DNA from: Dyella flava
GTDB taxonomy: Bacteria; Pseudomonadota; Gammaproteobacteria; Xanthomonadales; Rhodanobacteraceae
Length of the DNA stretch: 64,000 nucleotides
Reading direction: 5' to 3'
Assembly: GCF_016904955.1 (NCBI RefSeq)
Contig: NZ_JADIKE010000039.1
Span: forward strand, 62,001 to 126,000
Positions within the stretch are counted from its first letter, which is position 1. Every line of letters starts with the position of its first letter. The position numbers and the translations under genes were made by a program. The notes beneath the pieces were generated by a model, which was not told where the DNA came from, did not search any database, and was given only the letters and a program-made list of their open reading frames with translations. Of this stretch, positions 51,399-60,701 are shown piece by piece.

Positions 51399-52949
51399 TC
51401 AGCTATGCCCCTGAAACGCCGCCAGCAGCTCGACGATCGCATCGAGGTTGCGGCTGGGGCTGGGATCATCGCCTTCTTGAACAAAGTTGTTGAGCATGAT
51501 GGCAAAAGCCAGCCGCTCGCCGGATGCCGTCGTTACATAGCCGACCAGGCAGCGCACATAGTTCATGCTGCCGGTCTTGGCACGCACATTATCCATGGCG
51601 GGCGTATTGCGCATGCGCCATTCCAACGTGCCATCCACGCCCGCGTCGGGTAGCGCTTGGCGCAGCTGGGCGCCATAAGGCTGGCTGGCGAGATAGGTGA
51701 GCAGGCGGACCATCGCATTGGGTGTGGTCAGGTCCTGGCGCGACAGTCCGCTGCCTTCCTCGATCTGACTGTCGCTCGGCGTTATGCCGATACGGTCCAG
51801 CAGTTCGCGCATGGCGCGGATGCCCCATGCTTCGGAACTGAGGAAGCCCGACGCCGGATCGCCATTCTGCTCGGCGGTTGATTGCGCTTTCACACCGGCG
51901 ATCTGCAGCAGGTTTTGCAGGTAGAGATTCTGTGAACGCTTCAGTCCGCGGGTCAGCACTTCCATTAAGGGCGGTGACAGCACCTGCGCAACGACGATGG
52001 CTTTGTCGAGCCCGATGTTGTTTTGTTCCGGCCAGTGCAGCGTGCGCAGCTGACCCTCGATGCGAATGCCATGCCGCATCAGGGCCTCGCGCAGCAGGTT
52101 GCCGGCAAACCATGCCGGATCGGCCATGGCGAGTTTGAAGGTTTGCGGCTCGCTTCGCGCGGCGACATTGCCGAACGCGTGAAGCGTGCTATCGCCGGGC
52201 GCGCGATAGAGGTTGATGTCACTGCGCGTATGCGGCGCGCTGGTGGTCATGGTGTTGATGACGCGTGTGATCGCTCCGGGTGGATCGAGCATCAGCGACA
52301 CCGGACCGTCGGCTGACGCCGAGGGTGTCAGCGTGAGATCGACCACGTTTTCCTGCACGCTCAGTGCCGACGAGGGCACCGCGAACCAGCTTTGCAGGTC
52401 ACGTGCTTCCCAGCCGGAACCTATCGCCGGACCGCTGAAATAACTGTCATCCGCGATCAGGTCGCCTCGCACTTCGCGTACGCCGTTGGCGGCCAACTGT
52501 GTGGCGAGCTGATCGGCCCAGTCGCCGTTGGTGTCGGGTGTGCCGAGTGTAGGATCGCCCATGCCATGCAGAATCAGCGGGCCTTCCAGCTGACCATTCG
52601 CGATCGGATGGGTGGCGAGCAACTGAGTAGGAATGCGGTAATCGGTGCCGAGCGTGTCCAGCACCAGCGCCGCGGTATACAGCTTGGCGGTCGATGCGGG
52701 TTGCAGCAGGCGGTCGGCATCGTGCGCATACAGCGTGTGGCCGGTGTCAAGCGAAGTGACGGCGATGCCCCAGCTCGACGACGCGAAACGCGGCGCATCG
52801 ATTTGCGCATCGATCGCTGCGCCGAGTTGCTCCAAGGTAGTGGTGCCGGCGGGCGTGCTGGATGAGCCCGCCTGTGCATGGGCGAGCGCACCCCACAGCA
52901 TGCATGCCGTGCCGATCCATCGCAGATATCGCTTTGAGACAACGTTCAT
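51399..52949 (-). CDS. dacB: D-alanyl-D-alanine carboxypeptidase/endopeptidase (PBP4, DacB-like)
   Basis: A 516-residue low-molecular-weight class C penicillin-binding protein (peptidase S13). The signal peptide ends near AHAQ (residue about 26). The three active-site motifs are SxxK as PASTAKLY with Ser86, SxN as SQN in KRSQNLYLQN, and KTG in RAKTGSMNYVR. A domain II insert of about 150 residues between the first two is present. It trims and cuts peptidoglycan cross-links in the periplasm. Divergent neighbours: none; the MATE gene lies upstream on the same strand, so they may be cotranscribed. Confidence 0.93.
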   Translation of the reverse strand: MNVVSKRYLRWIGTACMLWGALAHAQAGSSSTPAGTTTLEQLGAAIDAQIDAPRFASSSWGIAVTSLDTGHTLYAHDADRLLQPASTAKLYTAALVLDTLGTDYRIPTQLLATHPIANGQLEGPLILHGMGDPTLGTPDTNGDWADQLATQLAANGVREVRGDLIADDSYFSGPAIGSGWEARDLQSWFAVPSSALSVQENVVDLTLTPSASADGPVSLMLDPPGAITRVINTMTTSAPHTRSDINLYRAPGDSTLHAFGNVAARSEPQTFKLAMADPAWFAGNLLREALMRHGIRIEGQLRTLHWPEQNNIGLDKAIVVAQVLSPPLMEVLTRGLKRSQNLYLQNLLQIAGVKAQSTAEQNGDPASGFLSSEAWGIRAMRELLDRIGITPSDSQIEEGSGLSRQDLTTPNAMVRLLTYLASQPYGAQLRQALPDAGVDGTLEWRMRNTPAMDNVRAKTGSMNYVRCLVGYVTTASGERLAFAIMLNNFVQEGDDPSPSRNLDAIVELLAAFQGHS

Positions 52950-52987
52950 GGGCTTAGTATTGCCGAAGCCGCGTTCGCCTCGGTAGG

Positions 52988-54331
52988 TCACATCACCCAT
53001 GCACGGCGTTGGCGGATACGCAGGCCGAGCCACGCCAGGCTCAGGCCGCGCATCGCCATGAACGCGATGAATGCCAGCCACAAGCCGTGATTACCCAGGC
53101 CGCGGGTGAGCCAGAGCAGCAGTCCATAGAACATCACCGACACCAGCATGCCGTCACGCATCTCGCGCGCCCGCGTGGCGCCGATAAAGAGGCCATCCAG
53201 TAGATAGCTCCACACGCCGATGACCGGCAGCGCGGTGAGCCAGGGCAGGTAGCTATAGGCCACTTCGCGTACTTCGGGCAGGTTGGTCTGCAGGTTGATG
53301 AAAAGGTGGCCGCCCAGTCCGAATAGCAGCGCATAGGCCAGGCTGCCGATCAGCGCCCATCCGCCGGCAACCACCAGTGCGCGACGCAGTGCCTGCTGAT
53401 CGCCGGCACCGATGGCGTGTCCGCACAGGGCCTCCACCGCGTTGGCAAAGCCATCCAGGCAGAAGGCGGTGAGCATCAGGCCGTTGAACAGCAAGGCGTT
53501 GGCCGAAACGGTCGCGTCACCGAGCCGTGCACCGAGCAGCGACAGGCTGAAGAAAACCGCCTCCAGCGCGATCGTTCGCAAAAAAATATCGCGATTGACC
53601 ATCAATAGCGGACGCCAGTGATCCCAGCCGCGCATCGCTTGCCAGTCGATATGTCCATCCAGATGGCGCACGACCTGCTGTGTGCGCCAAAGTCCGTAGA
53701 TCGCGCCGCACCATTCACCCGCCACCGATGCCAGCGCAATGCCGGGCACGCCCCAGCCGAAGCCCAGTACGAACAGCAGATTGAGCGTGATGTTCACGAT
53801 GTTCGTGACCAGCAGCAAGGTCAGGGTAGTGCGCGCACGCTGGGCACCAATAAACCAGCCGGCCAGTGCATAGTTGAGCAGGGCGGCGGGCAGTCCGAGC
53901 AGGCGCAGGTGCAGATAATCCAATGCGCGGCCAGTCATCAGCGGGGTCGAATGCATCTGGCCGACCAGCCATGGCAGAACCGGCACCATCAGCGCACCGA
54001 TCAGCACACCGAGCACGGCCGCTAGCAGCAATGCCTGCGCCTGCACGGTACGCAGGGCCGAGTTGTCGCCCGACCCCATGGCTTGTGCAGCAAAACCCGT
54101 CGTGCCCATGCGCAGGAAGCCCAGGCTCCATACCGGCAAGGCATACACGGCGCTGCCGACGGTCACGGCGCCCAGGTCCTGGGTCTGTGGCAGATGGCCA
54201 GCCACGGTGCTGTCCACCAAGGCCACCAAGGGCACGGTGAGGTTGGACAGCATCATCGGCATGGCCAGCGACCACACTTGCCGATGCGTCGGGCGATGGC
54301 GCCAGGCTTCGAGAAAGCTTGTCATCGTCAT
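52988..54331 (-). CDS. MATE-family efflux protein (DinF-like)
   Basis: A 447-residue, 12-helix multidrug/toxin extrusion exporter. The N-terminal half has SLAMPMMLSNLTVPLVALVDSTVAGHL, with Asp as in DinF, and GTTGFAAQAMGSGDN. The C-terminal half has LDGFANAVEALCGHAIGAGD. MATE proteins exchange cationic drugs for Na+ or H+. The start chosen is the first of two neighbouring ATGs; an upstream extension of 25 codons is unlikely. Located 38 bp before dacB on the same strand. Divergent from slyD. Confidence 0.92.
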   Translation of the reverse strand: MTMTSFLEAWRHRPTHRQVWSLAMPMMLSNLTVPLVALVDSTVAGHLPQTQDLGAVTVGSAVYALPVWSLGFLRMGTTGFAAQAMGSGDNSALRTVQAQALLLAAVLGVLIGALMVPVLPWLVGQMHSTPLMTGRALDYLHLRLLGLPAALLNYALAGWFIGAQRARTTLTLLLVTNIVNITLNLLFVLGFGWGVPGIALASVAGEWCGAIYGLWRTQQVVRHLDGHIDWQAMRGWDHWRPLLMVNRDIFLRTIALEAVFFSLSLLGARLGDATVSANALLFNGLMLTAFCLDGFANAVEALCGHAIGAGDQQALRRALVVAGGWALIGSLAYALLFGLGGHLFINLQTNLPEVREVAYSYLPWLTALPVIGVWSYLLDGLFIGATRAREMRDGMLVSVMFYGLLLWLTRGLGNHGLWLAFIAFMAMRGLSLAWLGLRIRQRRAWVM

Positions 54332-54447
54332 GAGATGGGGTGGGTTTGGCAGGCGATTCTGACAGGTCCCCGGCGCGAGGCATGTGCGGGTGGTAATCTT
54401 GCGCATCCGTCGGCTGAGGTCGACGCTTTCCCCTTAGCGAGACCCCC

Positions 54448-54930
54448 ATGCAGATTGCCGATAACAGCGTTGTTTCCTTCCACTACACCCTGACCGACGA
54501 CCAGGGGCAGACGATTGACAGCTCCGAAGGCCGCGAGCCGCTCACCTACATGCATGGCACTGGCCAGATCGTGCCAGGCCTGGAAAAGGTGATGACCGGC
54601 CGTGTGGCTGGCGATCAGTTCAAGGTGGATGTGGCGCCTGAGGAAGGTTACGGCGTGCATTATCCGGAACTGGTGCAGGAACTGCCGCGCGAAGCCTTCC
54701 AGGGCGTGCAGGATATCCAGCCCGGCATGCAGTTCCAGGGCCAGGGGCCGCAGGGGGTGATCAACGTGACGGTGACCAAGGTCGATGGCAGCACCGTGCA
54801 TATCGACGGTAACCATCCGCTGGCCGGCCAGACCCTGCATTTCGATATTGAAGTGACCGAAGTGCGCGCTGCCACTGCGGAAGAGATTTCGCACGGCCAC
54901 GTGCATGGTGCGGGCGGTCATCACCATTGA
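54448..54930 (+). CDS. slyD: FKBP-type peptidyl-prolyl isomerase SlyD
   Basis: A 160-residue cytoplasmic isomerase-chaperone. An FKBP domain (VVSFHYTLTDDQGQTIDSS, LTYMHGTGQIVPGLEKVM) is interrupted by the insert-in-flap chaperone domain (VDVAPEEGYGVHYPELVQELPREAF), as in SlyD. The C-terminus is His-rich (HGHVHGAGGHHH), the metal-binding tail used in nickel handling for hydrogenase maturation. Here the tail is short. A long palindrome lies just downstream. Confidence 0.94.
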   Translation: MQIADNSVVSFHYTLTDDQGQTIDSSEGREPLTYMHGTGQIVPGLEKVMTGRVAGDQFKVDVAPEEGYGVHYPELVQELPREAFQGVQDIQPGMQFQGQGPQGVINVTVTKVDGSTVHIDGNHPLAGQTLHFDIEVTEVRAATAEEISHGHVHGAGGHHH

Positions 54931-54938
54931 TCTTTCCG

Positions 54939-54960
54939 CCGCGAACGCATGCGTTCGCGG
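54939..54960. terminator. 22-bp palindrome after slyD
   Basis: An uninterrupted perfect palindrome reading CCGCGAACGCA and its complement, 8 nt after the slyD stop codon. It has no loop bases and no T-tract. It may fold as a hairpin in RNA, with a small loop, and act as a 3' end. Confidence 0.45.
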
Positions 54961-54998
54961 CCTGATCGCTGGCCAGCGTACAGGGGCAATGGCCATAG

Positions 54999-56183
54999 AT
55001 GCAGGGACGCTTGCGCATTGCGATTGTGGGCTACGGCACTGCCGGTCAGGCAGCTGCCGTCTTCCTGCATGCACAAGGGCACATGTTGAGTGTGTTTGAG
55101 CAAGCGCCCGAGCCGGGCCCGGTGGGTGCGGGTTTCCTTCTGCAGCCTACAGGACTTGGCGTACTGAGCGAATTGGGTGTGCGCGAACAGGTACTTGCGC
55201 ATGGGCAACGCATCGAGCGTCTGCATGGCTGCAATCTGCGCGGACGTCGCGTGATGGACATGCGATATGTCGATCATGCGCCGGACTGTTTTGGTCTGGG
55301 CCTTACGCGTGGCAGCCTTTTCAAGGTATTGCGTGATGCCTATCCGGCGGCTACCGAGATTCGCACGGGCACCTGTATCGATCAGGTTATTGGGGATGGC
55401 CGGCATCTGATCGATCGAGCCGGAAACTCGTATGGACCTTTCGACCTCATCATTGCCGCAGACGGCGCCCATTCGCGCTTGCGCCGGGCCGCGCCACAGC
55501 AGATCAAGCGCGAGCGCCTCTATCCATGGGGTGCATTGTGGTGTCTGGTACCGGCTCACGAGTGGCCCCACGCTGATGAGTTGCGGCAACGCTATGCAGG
55601 CACGCGCGAGATGATCGGCATGTTGCCGGTCGGCCACCGCGCGGGGCATCCAGGGCGATGGCTGACATTCTATTTCAGTCTGCCGGGCGACCAGGTCGAT
55701 CGTTTCGATACCGACGCTTTTGAGCGCATGCGCCAACGAGTTGCCGTGCTGTGGCCGGAAGTATCGTTACCACTGGCGTATATCGAATCGGCACAGCACA
55801 TGAATCGGGCTCGCTATCGCGACGTGGTGATGCGCAGCCCGGTCGAGGGCCGCGTGGTTTTCCTCGGCGATGCGGCCCACGCGATGAGTCCGCAACTGGG
55901 GCAGGGCGTCAACATGGCTTTGCTGGATGCGCAGGCCTTGGCGGACGCCTTGGCCGCGAATGCCGATGTTGATGCTGCGCTGGACCTCTATCGCCGTAGT
56001 CGCCACGGACACCTCGCGGTGTATCAACGCTTGAGTCGCTGGCTGACACCATTATTCCAGTCCGAGCGCACGCTGCTCGCCGGTATGCGTGATCTTGCCT
56101 TCGGTCCGCTTGGACGCATGCCGGTAGCGCGCGGGCAGATGTTGAAAATACTTACAGGTACCAAGCGCGGATGGTTTTCTTGA
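54999..56183 (+). CDS. FAD-dependent monooxygenase (UbiH/PHBH-like)
   Basis: A 394-residue class A flavoprotein monooxygenase. The FAD-binding IAIVGYGTAGQAAAVFL is at the N-terminus, DLIIAADGAHSRLR is the DG motif near residue 155, and VVFLGDAAHAMSPQLGQGVNMALLDA is the GD motif near residue 290. The family inserts oxygen into aromatic rings with NAD(P)H. The substrate is unknown. It stands alone on its strand after slyD. Confidence 0.9.
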   Translation: MQGRLRIAIVGYGTAGQAAAVFLHAQGHMLSVFEQAPEPGPVGAGFLLQPTGLGVLSELGVREQVLAHGQRIERLHGCNLRGRRVMDMRYVDHAPDCFGLGLTRGSLFKVLRDAYPAATEIRTGTCIDQVIGDGRHLIDRAGNSYGPFDLIIAADGAHSRLRRAAPQQIKRERLYPWGALWCLVPAHEWPHADELRQRYAGTREMIGMLPVGHRAGHPGRWLTFYFSLPGDQVDRFDTDAFERMRQRVAVLWPEVSLPLAYIESAQHMNRARYRDVVMRSPVEGRVVFLGDAAHAMSPQLGQGVNMALLDAQALADALAANADVDAALDLYRRSRHGHLAVYQRLSRWLTPLFQSERTLLAGMRDLAFGPLGRMPVARGQMLKILTGTKRGWFS

Positions 56184-56269
56184 AATTCACGTAGCTTTGA
56201 TTCGAGTGTTTACATATTCCACGCGCTGCGGGCGGCAAAGGTCATCTGCGCATGTAAACGAAGAACACC

Positions 56270-57361
56270 CTAGTACCAATCCAGCAGCGAGATACCTATG
56301 CCGAGATAGGTCGCGTTGTGGTTGTAGTCGATGATGCTTTCACCGTATCCCTTGAACAGTTCCATGTAGCCGCGCAGGTTGCCGACTAGCGGGAAGCTCC
56401 AGGTCAGGCGTCCGGCGCCATGCTGCTCACTACCGCCGCGTAGCGAGTCGCGCAGCATCAGGCCGAATTCCTGCCCGTTCCATTCGTGAATGATCTGCAT
56501 GTCGGCCCGGCCCATGTAATTGCTGATATCCGGATTGTTGTCGTCCACCGCCTGCTCCGGGATACGCCACCAGGGGCGGAACATCACGGTCCAGTCGTCG
56601 CGTTCGAACCCGATCTGCCCCATCACTCGATTCCAGCTACGTGACAGTGGATCGGACTGGCCATTGGATTGATGGTCGACGCCGATGCTGAGCAGGCGTC
56701 CATCCCAGCCGAAGAGCTGATAATTGGTGTTGAACACCAGCAACGCTTCGGGCTCGTAATCGGTTTCGCGAAATGGCCGCGACAGTTTCGCGTTGTAGAC
56801 CTGCCAATACGAATCTTGGGTATAGCCGACCCATAGATCCCCCGCATCGCCAAACACGCCCTGCCAGATCTTGGTTTTCAGGCTGAGCTGGAACTTACCT
56901 TCGACATCCTGCATGCCCAATGGCGTGTGCTCGGCATTGACCGGATTCGGGCTGTAGGGAAGGTTGTTCTGGTTGCTGGTAGCGAATACCGGCAGCACAT
57001 AGATCGGTTTATAGCCGCGTAGGTTGAAGGTGCCCAGCTTGCTTTCCGGCGACAGCTCCCAGCGACTGTCGAGCAGTGAAAGCGGTGCCGGTGTGTTGCT
57101 GTTGCTGGGTGCGTTGGCCGTTGCGCTTTGCTCGTGAGAGAACACGTTGGAGCTCGGGGCGGCCACGGGCTCGGTGCGCTTTTGCGCCGCCGGTAGCTGG
57201 TTGCGCCCGGTGGCCTTGTCATAGCAGGCCAGCCGTTGCGAATCGCTTTCGATCGCAGTACAGGCCCGGATATCCGCGGGATTCACGTTCTGGGCACGGA
57301 CGGGCGACAGGGCCAGACAAGCCCCGGCGCAGGCCATTGCATAACCAAGGCTGGGTTTCAT
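56270..57361 (-). CDS. pldA: Outer-membrane phospholipase A (OMPLA)
   Basis: A 363-residue outer-membrane beta-barrel enzyme that hydrolyses phospholipids in the outer leaflet. Signal peptide ends near VRAQ (residue about 24); a spacer of about 70 low-complexity residues follows. The active site is intact: GVDHQSNGQSDPLSRSWNR contains His230, Ser232 and Asn244 with the spacing of E. coli His142, Ser144 and Asn156. The last residue is Tyr preceded by alternating aromatic residues (ISLLDWY), close to the usual barrel C-terminus. The gene has its own promoter region and is convergent with the monooxygenase. Confidence 0.94.
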   Translation of the reverse strand: MKPSLGYAMACAGACLALSPVRAQNVNPADIRACTAIESDSQRLACYDKATGRNQLPAAQKRTEPVAAPSSNVFSHEQSATANAPSNSNTPAPLSLLDSRWELSPESKLGTFNLRGYKPIYVLPVFATSNQNNLPYSPNPVNAEHTPLGMQDVEGKFQLSLKTKIWQGVFGDAGDLWVGYTQDSYWQVYNAKLSRPFRETDYEPEALLVFNTNYQLFGWDGRLLSIGVDHQSNGQSDPLSRSWNRVMGQIGFERDDWTVMFRPWWRIPEQAVDDNNPDISNYMGRADMQIIHEWNGQEFGLMLRDSLRGGSEQHGAGRLTWSFPLVGNLRGYMELFKGYGESIIDYNHNATYLGIGISLLDWY

Positions 57362-57431
57362 GGCGAATCCCCCAAGGCGCCGCTCCTCGGCGCATTTGCC
57401 GCCAAGTCTAGCTATGTTGCGTGTAGGAAAT

Positions 57432-57464
57432 AAAAAAGCCGGCCGTCAAACGGTGACGGCCGGC
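57432..57464 (-). terminator. Terminator of the small exported protein gene
   Basis: The 10-bp stem GCCGGCCGTC and its complement flank a 7-nt loop; read on the minus strand it ends in a T-rich tract (from TAAAAAAG). Located just after the minus-strand gene at 57502-57858. Confidence 0.85.
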
Positions 57465-57501
57465 GTGAATGACGCCTTTGAGAACGCGTCCTTGCTGTCG
57501 C

Positions 57502-57858
57502 TCAGTTCAGATTTTGCAGCCAGCGCTCGTACTGCGCCTTGGAGATGCTGTTGCCGCCATTGGCGGCGTATTCAAAGTCATTGGCCAGCGGCGGATAGGC
57601 GCTCGCTTCGTCTTTGCTGATGACTTTCTGGCCACCGGAAAGTTGTTCAAACGACGGTGGCGATGCAGTGGAAGGTGTCTGGCCCATCGTAGAGTTGATG
57701 GTGACCTGGCCTTTGGCGGAGTTGAAGGTGGTGCTGGTAGTCGTGCTGGTGCTCTCGGTGCCCGTGGGGGACGGCATCGACTGCTGTGCGAAGGCTGCGC
57801 CGGTAACAAGCAAGCTGGCGCTGATCAGGGAAGCAAAGAGTGGGGTTCGATATTTCAT
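57502..57858 (-). CDS. Exported small protein, EF-hand-like C-terminus
   Basis: A 118-residue periplasmic or secreted protein with a signal peptide (cleavage near AFAQ, residue 25). A Ser/Thr-rich low-complexity stretch (about 28-70) precedes a C-terminal segment (VISKDEASAYPPLANDFEYAANGGNSISKAQYERWLQNLN) that looks like a degenerate EF-hand-type Ca2+ loop (ANDFEYAANGGN). The family is unassigned. The ATG used is preceded by an AGCTACGA-type weak ribosome site. Confidence 0.75.
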   Translation of the reverse strand: MKYRTPLFASLISASLLVTGAAFAQQSMPSPTGTESTSTTTSTTFNSAKGQVTINSTMGQTPSTASPPSFEQLSGGQKVISKDEASAYPPLANDFEYAANGGNSISKAQYERWLQNLN

Positions 57859-58024
57859 CTTCGTAGCTCCATGCAAAAATGCTCGATATGTGAGACTGCT
57901 TCCAATGCCAGGAGTTCGTGGCCGAAAATAGTCTCGGCATGTCAAGCTCGTGAATCACGTTAGCAATAGTGTGGTAAATGCAGGCCCAACAAGGCAGTAA
58001 TGATTTCGTAAAGGCGATCATCCG

Positions 58025-59284
58025 TTGAGCGTATCTTCATCTGATGCAAAACCCATCGCGCTCGCGCAGGCGCGTATGTTGCACCTTGCAGCACAAGGTC
58101 TGCTGCAGCCACCGCGACGACGCGCACAGCGCGACGACATGTTGGCAACCATTCAGCGCATGCGCCTTTTGCAGATAGATAGCATTCATGTCGTGGCGCG
58201 CAGCCCTTACCTGGTGTTACACGCCCGCCTTGGTGAATATCCGCAGATATGGCTGGAAGAGGCGTTGGAAGCCGGCCGCATTGCGGAGTGCTGGGCGCAC
58301 GAAGCCTGTTTCGTGACAGCATCCGATATAAGCCTGCATCGCGCATGGCGTGCACAATACGAAAGCAATCATTGGGCGGACAGGCACGCCGCGCGCGCCA
58401 GGGATGCCAACCTCAAGGAAATGCATGCGCTGCTGGAACGCGTGCGCGCCTCGGGCCCAGTGCGCGCGTCGGATTTCGAGCGTACCGACCGCGGCGTTTC
58501 CGGCTGGTGGGAATGGAAACCTGAAAAGCGCTGGCTGGAAGCGTGGTTTGCATCCGGCGAGCTGATGGTCACCAGACGTGAGCGTTTCCAGCGCGTCTAC
58601 GATCTTGCCGAAAGAGTGCTGGCCAAGCTTGATCCACCGTTCGATGAAGCAGTCATGGCATGGCCGCAAGCGGATCTGCGCAAGCGATTCATTCTTGATA
58701 GCGTCCGTGCGCTCGGTATTACACAGGCACGCTGGATCGCCGACTACTTTCGCTTGAAGCCCTCGGTGGATGAGCGCGAGCTGGCGCCGTTGCTTGCCGA
58801 TGGCGATTTGCTGCGCGTGCAGGTTGTTGGCTGGGATCAACCCGCCTATGTCCATCGCGATCACCAGGCACTGATTGATAAAGCGCGTGAAGGCCGTTTG
58901 CGGGCCACGCGTACCACCTTGCTGTCACCGTTCGATCCGTTGGTCTGGGATCGAGCACGCCTACGCGAGATGTTTGGTTTCGATTACAGCATCGAGTGTT
59001 ATGTGCCCGCAGCGAAGCGCAAGTTTGGTTACTACGTGTTGCCCATCCTGCATCGAGGACGATTGATCGGGCGGCTCGATGCCAAGGCGCATCGCGCAGA
59101 AGGCGTGTTTGAAGTGAAGGCGCTTTTTCTGGAAGAGGATGTAAAAACCTCTGAGCGCATGCTCGCAGAATTGGCGGCGGCGGTAGCCGCTACCGCCGCG
59201 TGGCACGGCACGCCCAAGGTCCGGCTGGGGCGTTGCCGGCCGGCAACGATTGCGTCAGTGTTGCGTGCGTATTGGCGTGGTTGA
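58025..59284 (+). CDS. YcaQ-like DNA glycosylase (winged-helix)
   Basis: A 419-residue protein of the YcaQ/AlkX family, tandem winged-helix DNA glycosylases that remove bases in interstrand cross-links. MLLQIDSIHVVARSPYLVLHARLG contains the QxD active-site motif. EHEACFVTAS-type and WEWKPEKRWLEAWFASGEL segments are family-conserved. It starts at TTG. The 3' end overlaps the convergent lipoprotein gene by 30 bp. Confidence 0.9.
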   Translation: MSVSSSDAKPIALAQARMLHLAAQGLLQPPRRRAQRDDMLATIQRMRLLQIDSIHVVARSPYLVLHARLGEYPQIWLEEALEAGRIAECWAHEACFVTASDISLHRAWRAQYESNHWADRHAARARDANLKEMHALLERVRASGPVRASDFERTDRGVSGWWEWKPEKRWLEAWFASGELMVTRRERFQRVYDLAERVLAKLDPPFDEAVMAWPQADLRKRFILDSVRALGITQARWIADYFRLKPSVDERELAPLLADGDLLRVQVVGWDQPAYVHRDHQALIDKAREGRLRATRTTLLSPFDPLVWDRARLREMFGFDYSIECYVPAAKRKFGYYVLPILHRGRLIGRLDAKAHRAEGVFEVKALFLEEDVKTSERMLAELAAAVAATAAWHGTPKVRLGRCRPATIASVLRAYWRG

Positions 59285-59710
59285 TGCCGGAGCAGGTTGG
59301 GATGTTGCATCAGCATTCGTGGCCGGTGCTGTGCAGGAGCGGCCTTGCAGCGCGGCGTTGAGCTGTTGCCTCAGGTCGACGCAGCGGCCGGCCAGATAAG
59401 GGCGTACCCGCGGATCGGCGGCACTTTGCTGCAAGCTCAACAGCATGGCCTGGTAGTGGCTCTCCAGCGTATCGGCCGGAAAGATGTGCGCGGCCCGGTG
59501 GCAGGCCAGATAGCTGTATAGGTAGGCATTGCAGGCAGGGATGCCTATATCGACGGTCTGAGGACTAGGCGTACTGGGGGGTGTTGGCTTGCGGGTAGCA
59601 TGGCTGCAGCCGCCCAGCAGGGCTAAAGCTAGCCAAAAGACTGGCCGCACGTCAGTCCGGCGAAAGAAATCCGCCTTGTTGCCCGGTTCCATGGATGCAT
59701 TCTCGTTCAC
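59255..59710 (-). CDS. Putative lipoprotein, function unknown
   Basis: A 151-residue lipoprotein with a lipobox LLGGC (Cys35 or so). A Thr-Pro-rich spacer leads to a Cys-containing domain (IPACNAYLYSYLACHRAAHI, AGRCVDLRQQLNAALQGRSC) with four Cys that may form disulfides. The C-terminus is Thr/Ala-rich. No family is recognised. Convergent and overlapping the ycaQ-like gene by 30 bp. Confidence 0.75.
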   Translation of the reverse strand: MNENASMEPGNKADFFRRTDVRPVFWLALALLGGCSHATRKPTPPSTPSPQTVDIGIPACNAYLYSYLACHRAAHIFPADTLESHYQAMLLSLQQSAADPRVRPYLAGRCVDLRQQLNAALQGRSCTAPATNADATSQPAPASTTPIRTQH

Positions 59711-59899
59711 GGATTGATGCCATCAAGCATACCGCGTTGAGCAAATCGTCCTTCCAAGCTGAACGACTGTTCGCCTTGACTGCACATTTGCGGTTATGAT
59801 GGTCGGACTGTGTTTGCCGGGGTCACCAGAGTCACGTGACCCGATGCAGCCGATTACGATCTGCCTCATCGCTCACCCCCTAGGGTCTTCCTTAGCACA

Positions 59900-59929
59900 C
59901 CAGTAAGCCGGCCCCCTCGGAGGGGTCGA
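59900..59929 (+). promoter_or_regulatory. Cold-shock gene 5' leader motif, copy 1
   Basis: CCAGTAAGCCG is followed after 12 nt by GGGTCGA; the pair recurs in front of the second cold-shock gene at the same distance from the start codon (41 against 40 nt). The stretch between the two conserved words can form a small hairpin in copy 1 (CCCC...GGGG). Probably part of the 5' untranslated region that controls translation of cold-shock mRNAs. Confidence 0.6.
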
Positions 59930-59970
59930 GTCTCTTTGTTATTGAAAAACCTAGTTTTGGAGTGTGTTTC

Positions 59971-60180
59971 ATGTCTGATCGTCAGATCGGTACCGTCAAG
60001 TGGTTCAACGATGCCAAGGGTTTCGGCTTCATCAGCCGCGACAATGGCCCGGATGTTTTCGTGCATTTCCGCGCGATCCAGGGCAATGGCTTCAAGAGCC
60101 TGCAGGAAGGCCAGAAGGTCAGCTTCAAGGTGGTGCAGGGCCAGAAGGGTCTGCAGGCCGATGAAGTAATGCCGGCCTAA
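59971..60180 (+). CDS. Cold-shock protein CspA family, copy 1
   Basis: A 69-residue single cold-shock domain. RNP1 is KGFGFI (residues 16-21) and RNP2 is DVFVHF, with the aromatic residues that stack on nucleic acid. The protein is an RNA chaperone expected to bind single-stranded RNA. The ATG used has TTGGAG 8 nt upstream. It differs from copy 2 mostly at the N-terminus. A terminator follows 21 nt after the stop. Confidence 0.95.
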   Translation: MSDRQIGTVKWFNDAKGFGFISRDNGPDVFVHFRAIQGNGFKSLQEGQKVSFKVVQGQKGLQADEVMPA

Positions 60181-60200
60181 TCGGCAAATAAGATCGATTT

Positions 60201-60232
60201 AAAAAGCCGGGCTTAATGCCCGGCTTTTTTTA
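60201..60232 (+). terminator. Intrinsic terminator, first cold-shock gene
   Basis: AAAAGCCGGGC pairs with GCCCGGCTTTT around TTAAT with a T-tract of seven. Confidence 0.95.
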
Positions 60233-60398
60233 TTTCCCGAGTATTTTGTCGCCGGTTTTCATAGTGATTCCAAACGTGAATTTTTCATCACATATTCTTT
60301 TACAAAAATCACTATGCTGTATTCACTGTGTCTGCTCGGTAATGCGCGTGTCCGCAATGCGGTCCCTGTCCGCAACGCTCCACTCGATCTAGGCAAAC

Positions 60399-60427
60399 CC
60401 AGTAAGCCGTCGGCTCGGGTGGGTCGA
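60399..60427 (+). promoter_or_regulatory. Cold-shock gene 5' leader motif, copy 2
   Basis: CCAGTAAGCCG and GGGTCGA, 11 nt apart, 40 nt before the start codon of the second cold-shock gene. It matches copy 1 at 59900-59929. The intervening bases differ, so the two words, not the spacer, are conserved. Confidence 0.6.
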
Positions 60428-60467
60428 CTGGTCTCAGAGTCAAACGCTTTAACCGATGGAGTGAGTC

Positions 60468-60680
60468 ATGTCGGATCAACGTGAAAACGGCACAGTCAAA
60501 TGGTTCAATGATGCCAAGGGCTTCGGTTTTATCAGCCGCGAAAATGGCCCTGATGTCTTTGTGCATTTTCGTGCAATCCAGGGTAATGGTTTCAAGAGCC
60601 TGAAAGAGGGGCAGAAGGTGAGTTTCAAGGTGGTGCAGGGACAGAAAGGCCTGCAGGCTGACGAAGTCACTCCAGCTTGA
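60468..60680 (+). CDS. Cold-shock protein CspA family, copy 2
   Basis: A 70-residue cold-shock protein, over 85% identical by eye to copy 1. RNP1 KGFGFI and RNP2 DVFVHF are intact. The N-terminus reads MSDQRENGTVKWFN, with differences at positions 4-7, and a Lys replaces Gln in the SLKEGQKVSF region. The leader, start and terminator repeat the arrangement of copy 1, indicating a tandem duplication of the whole transcription unit. Confidence 0.95.
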   Translation: MSDQRENGTVKWFNDAKGFGFISRENGPDVFVHFRAIQGNGFKSLKEGQKVSFKVVQGQKGLQADEVTPA

Positions 60681-60701
60681 ATTACCTGTGATCAAATACT
60701 T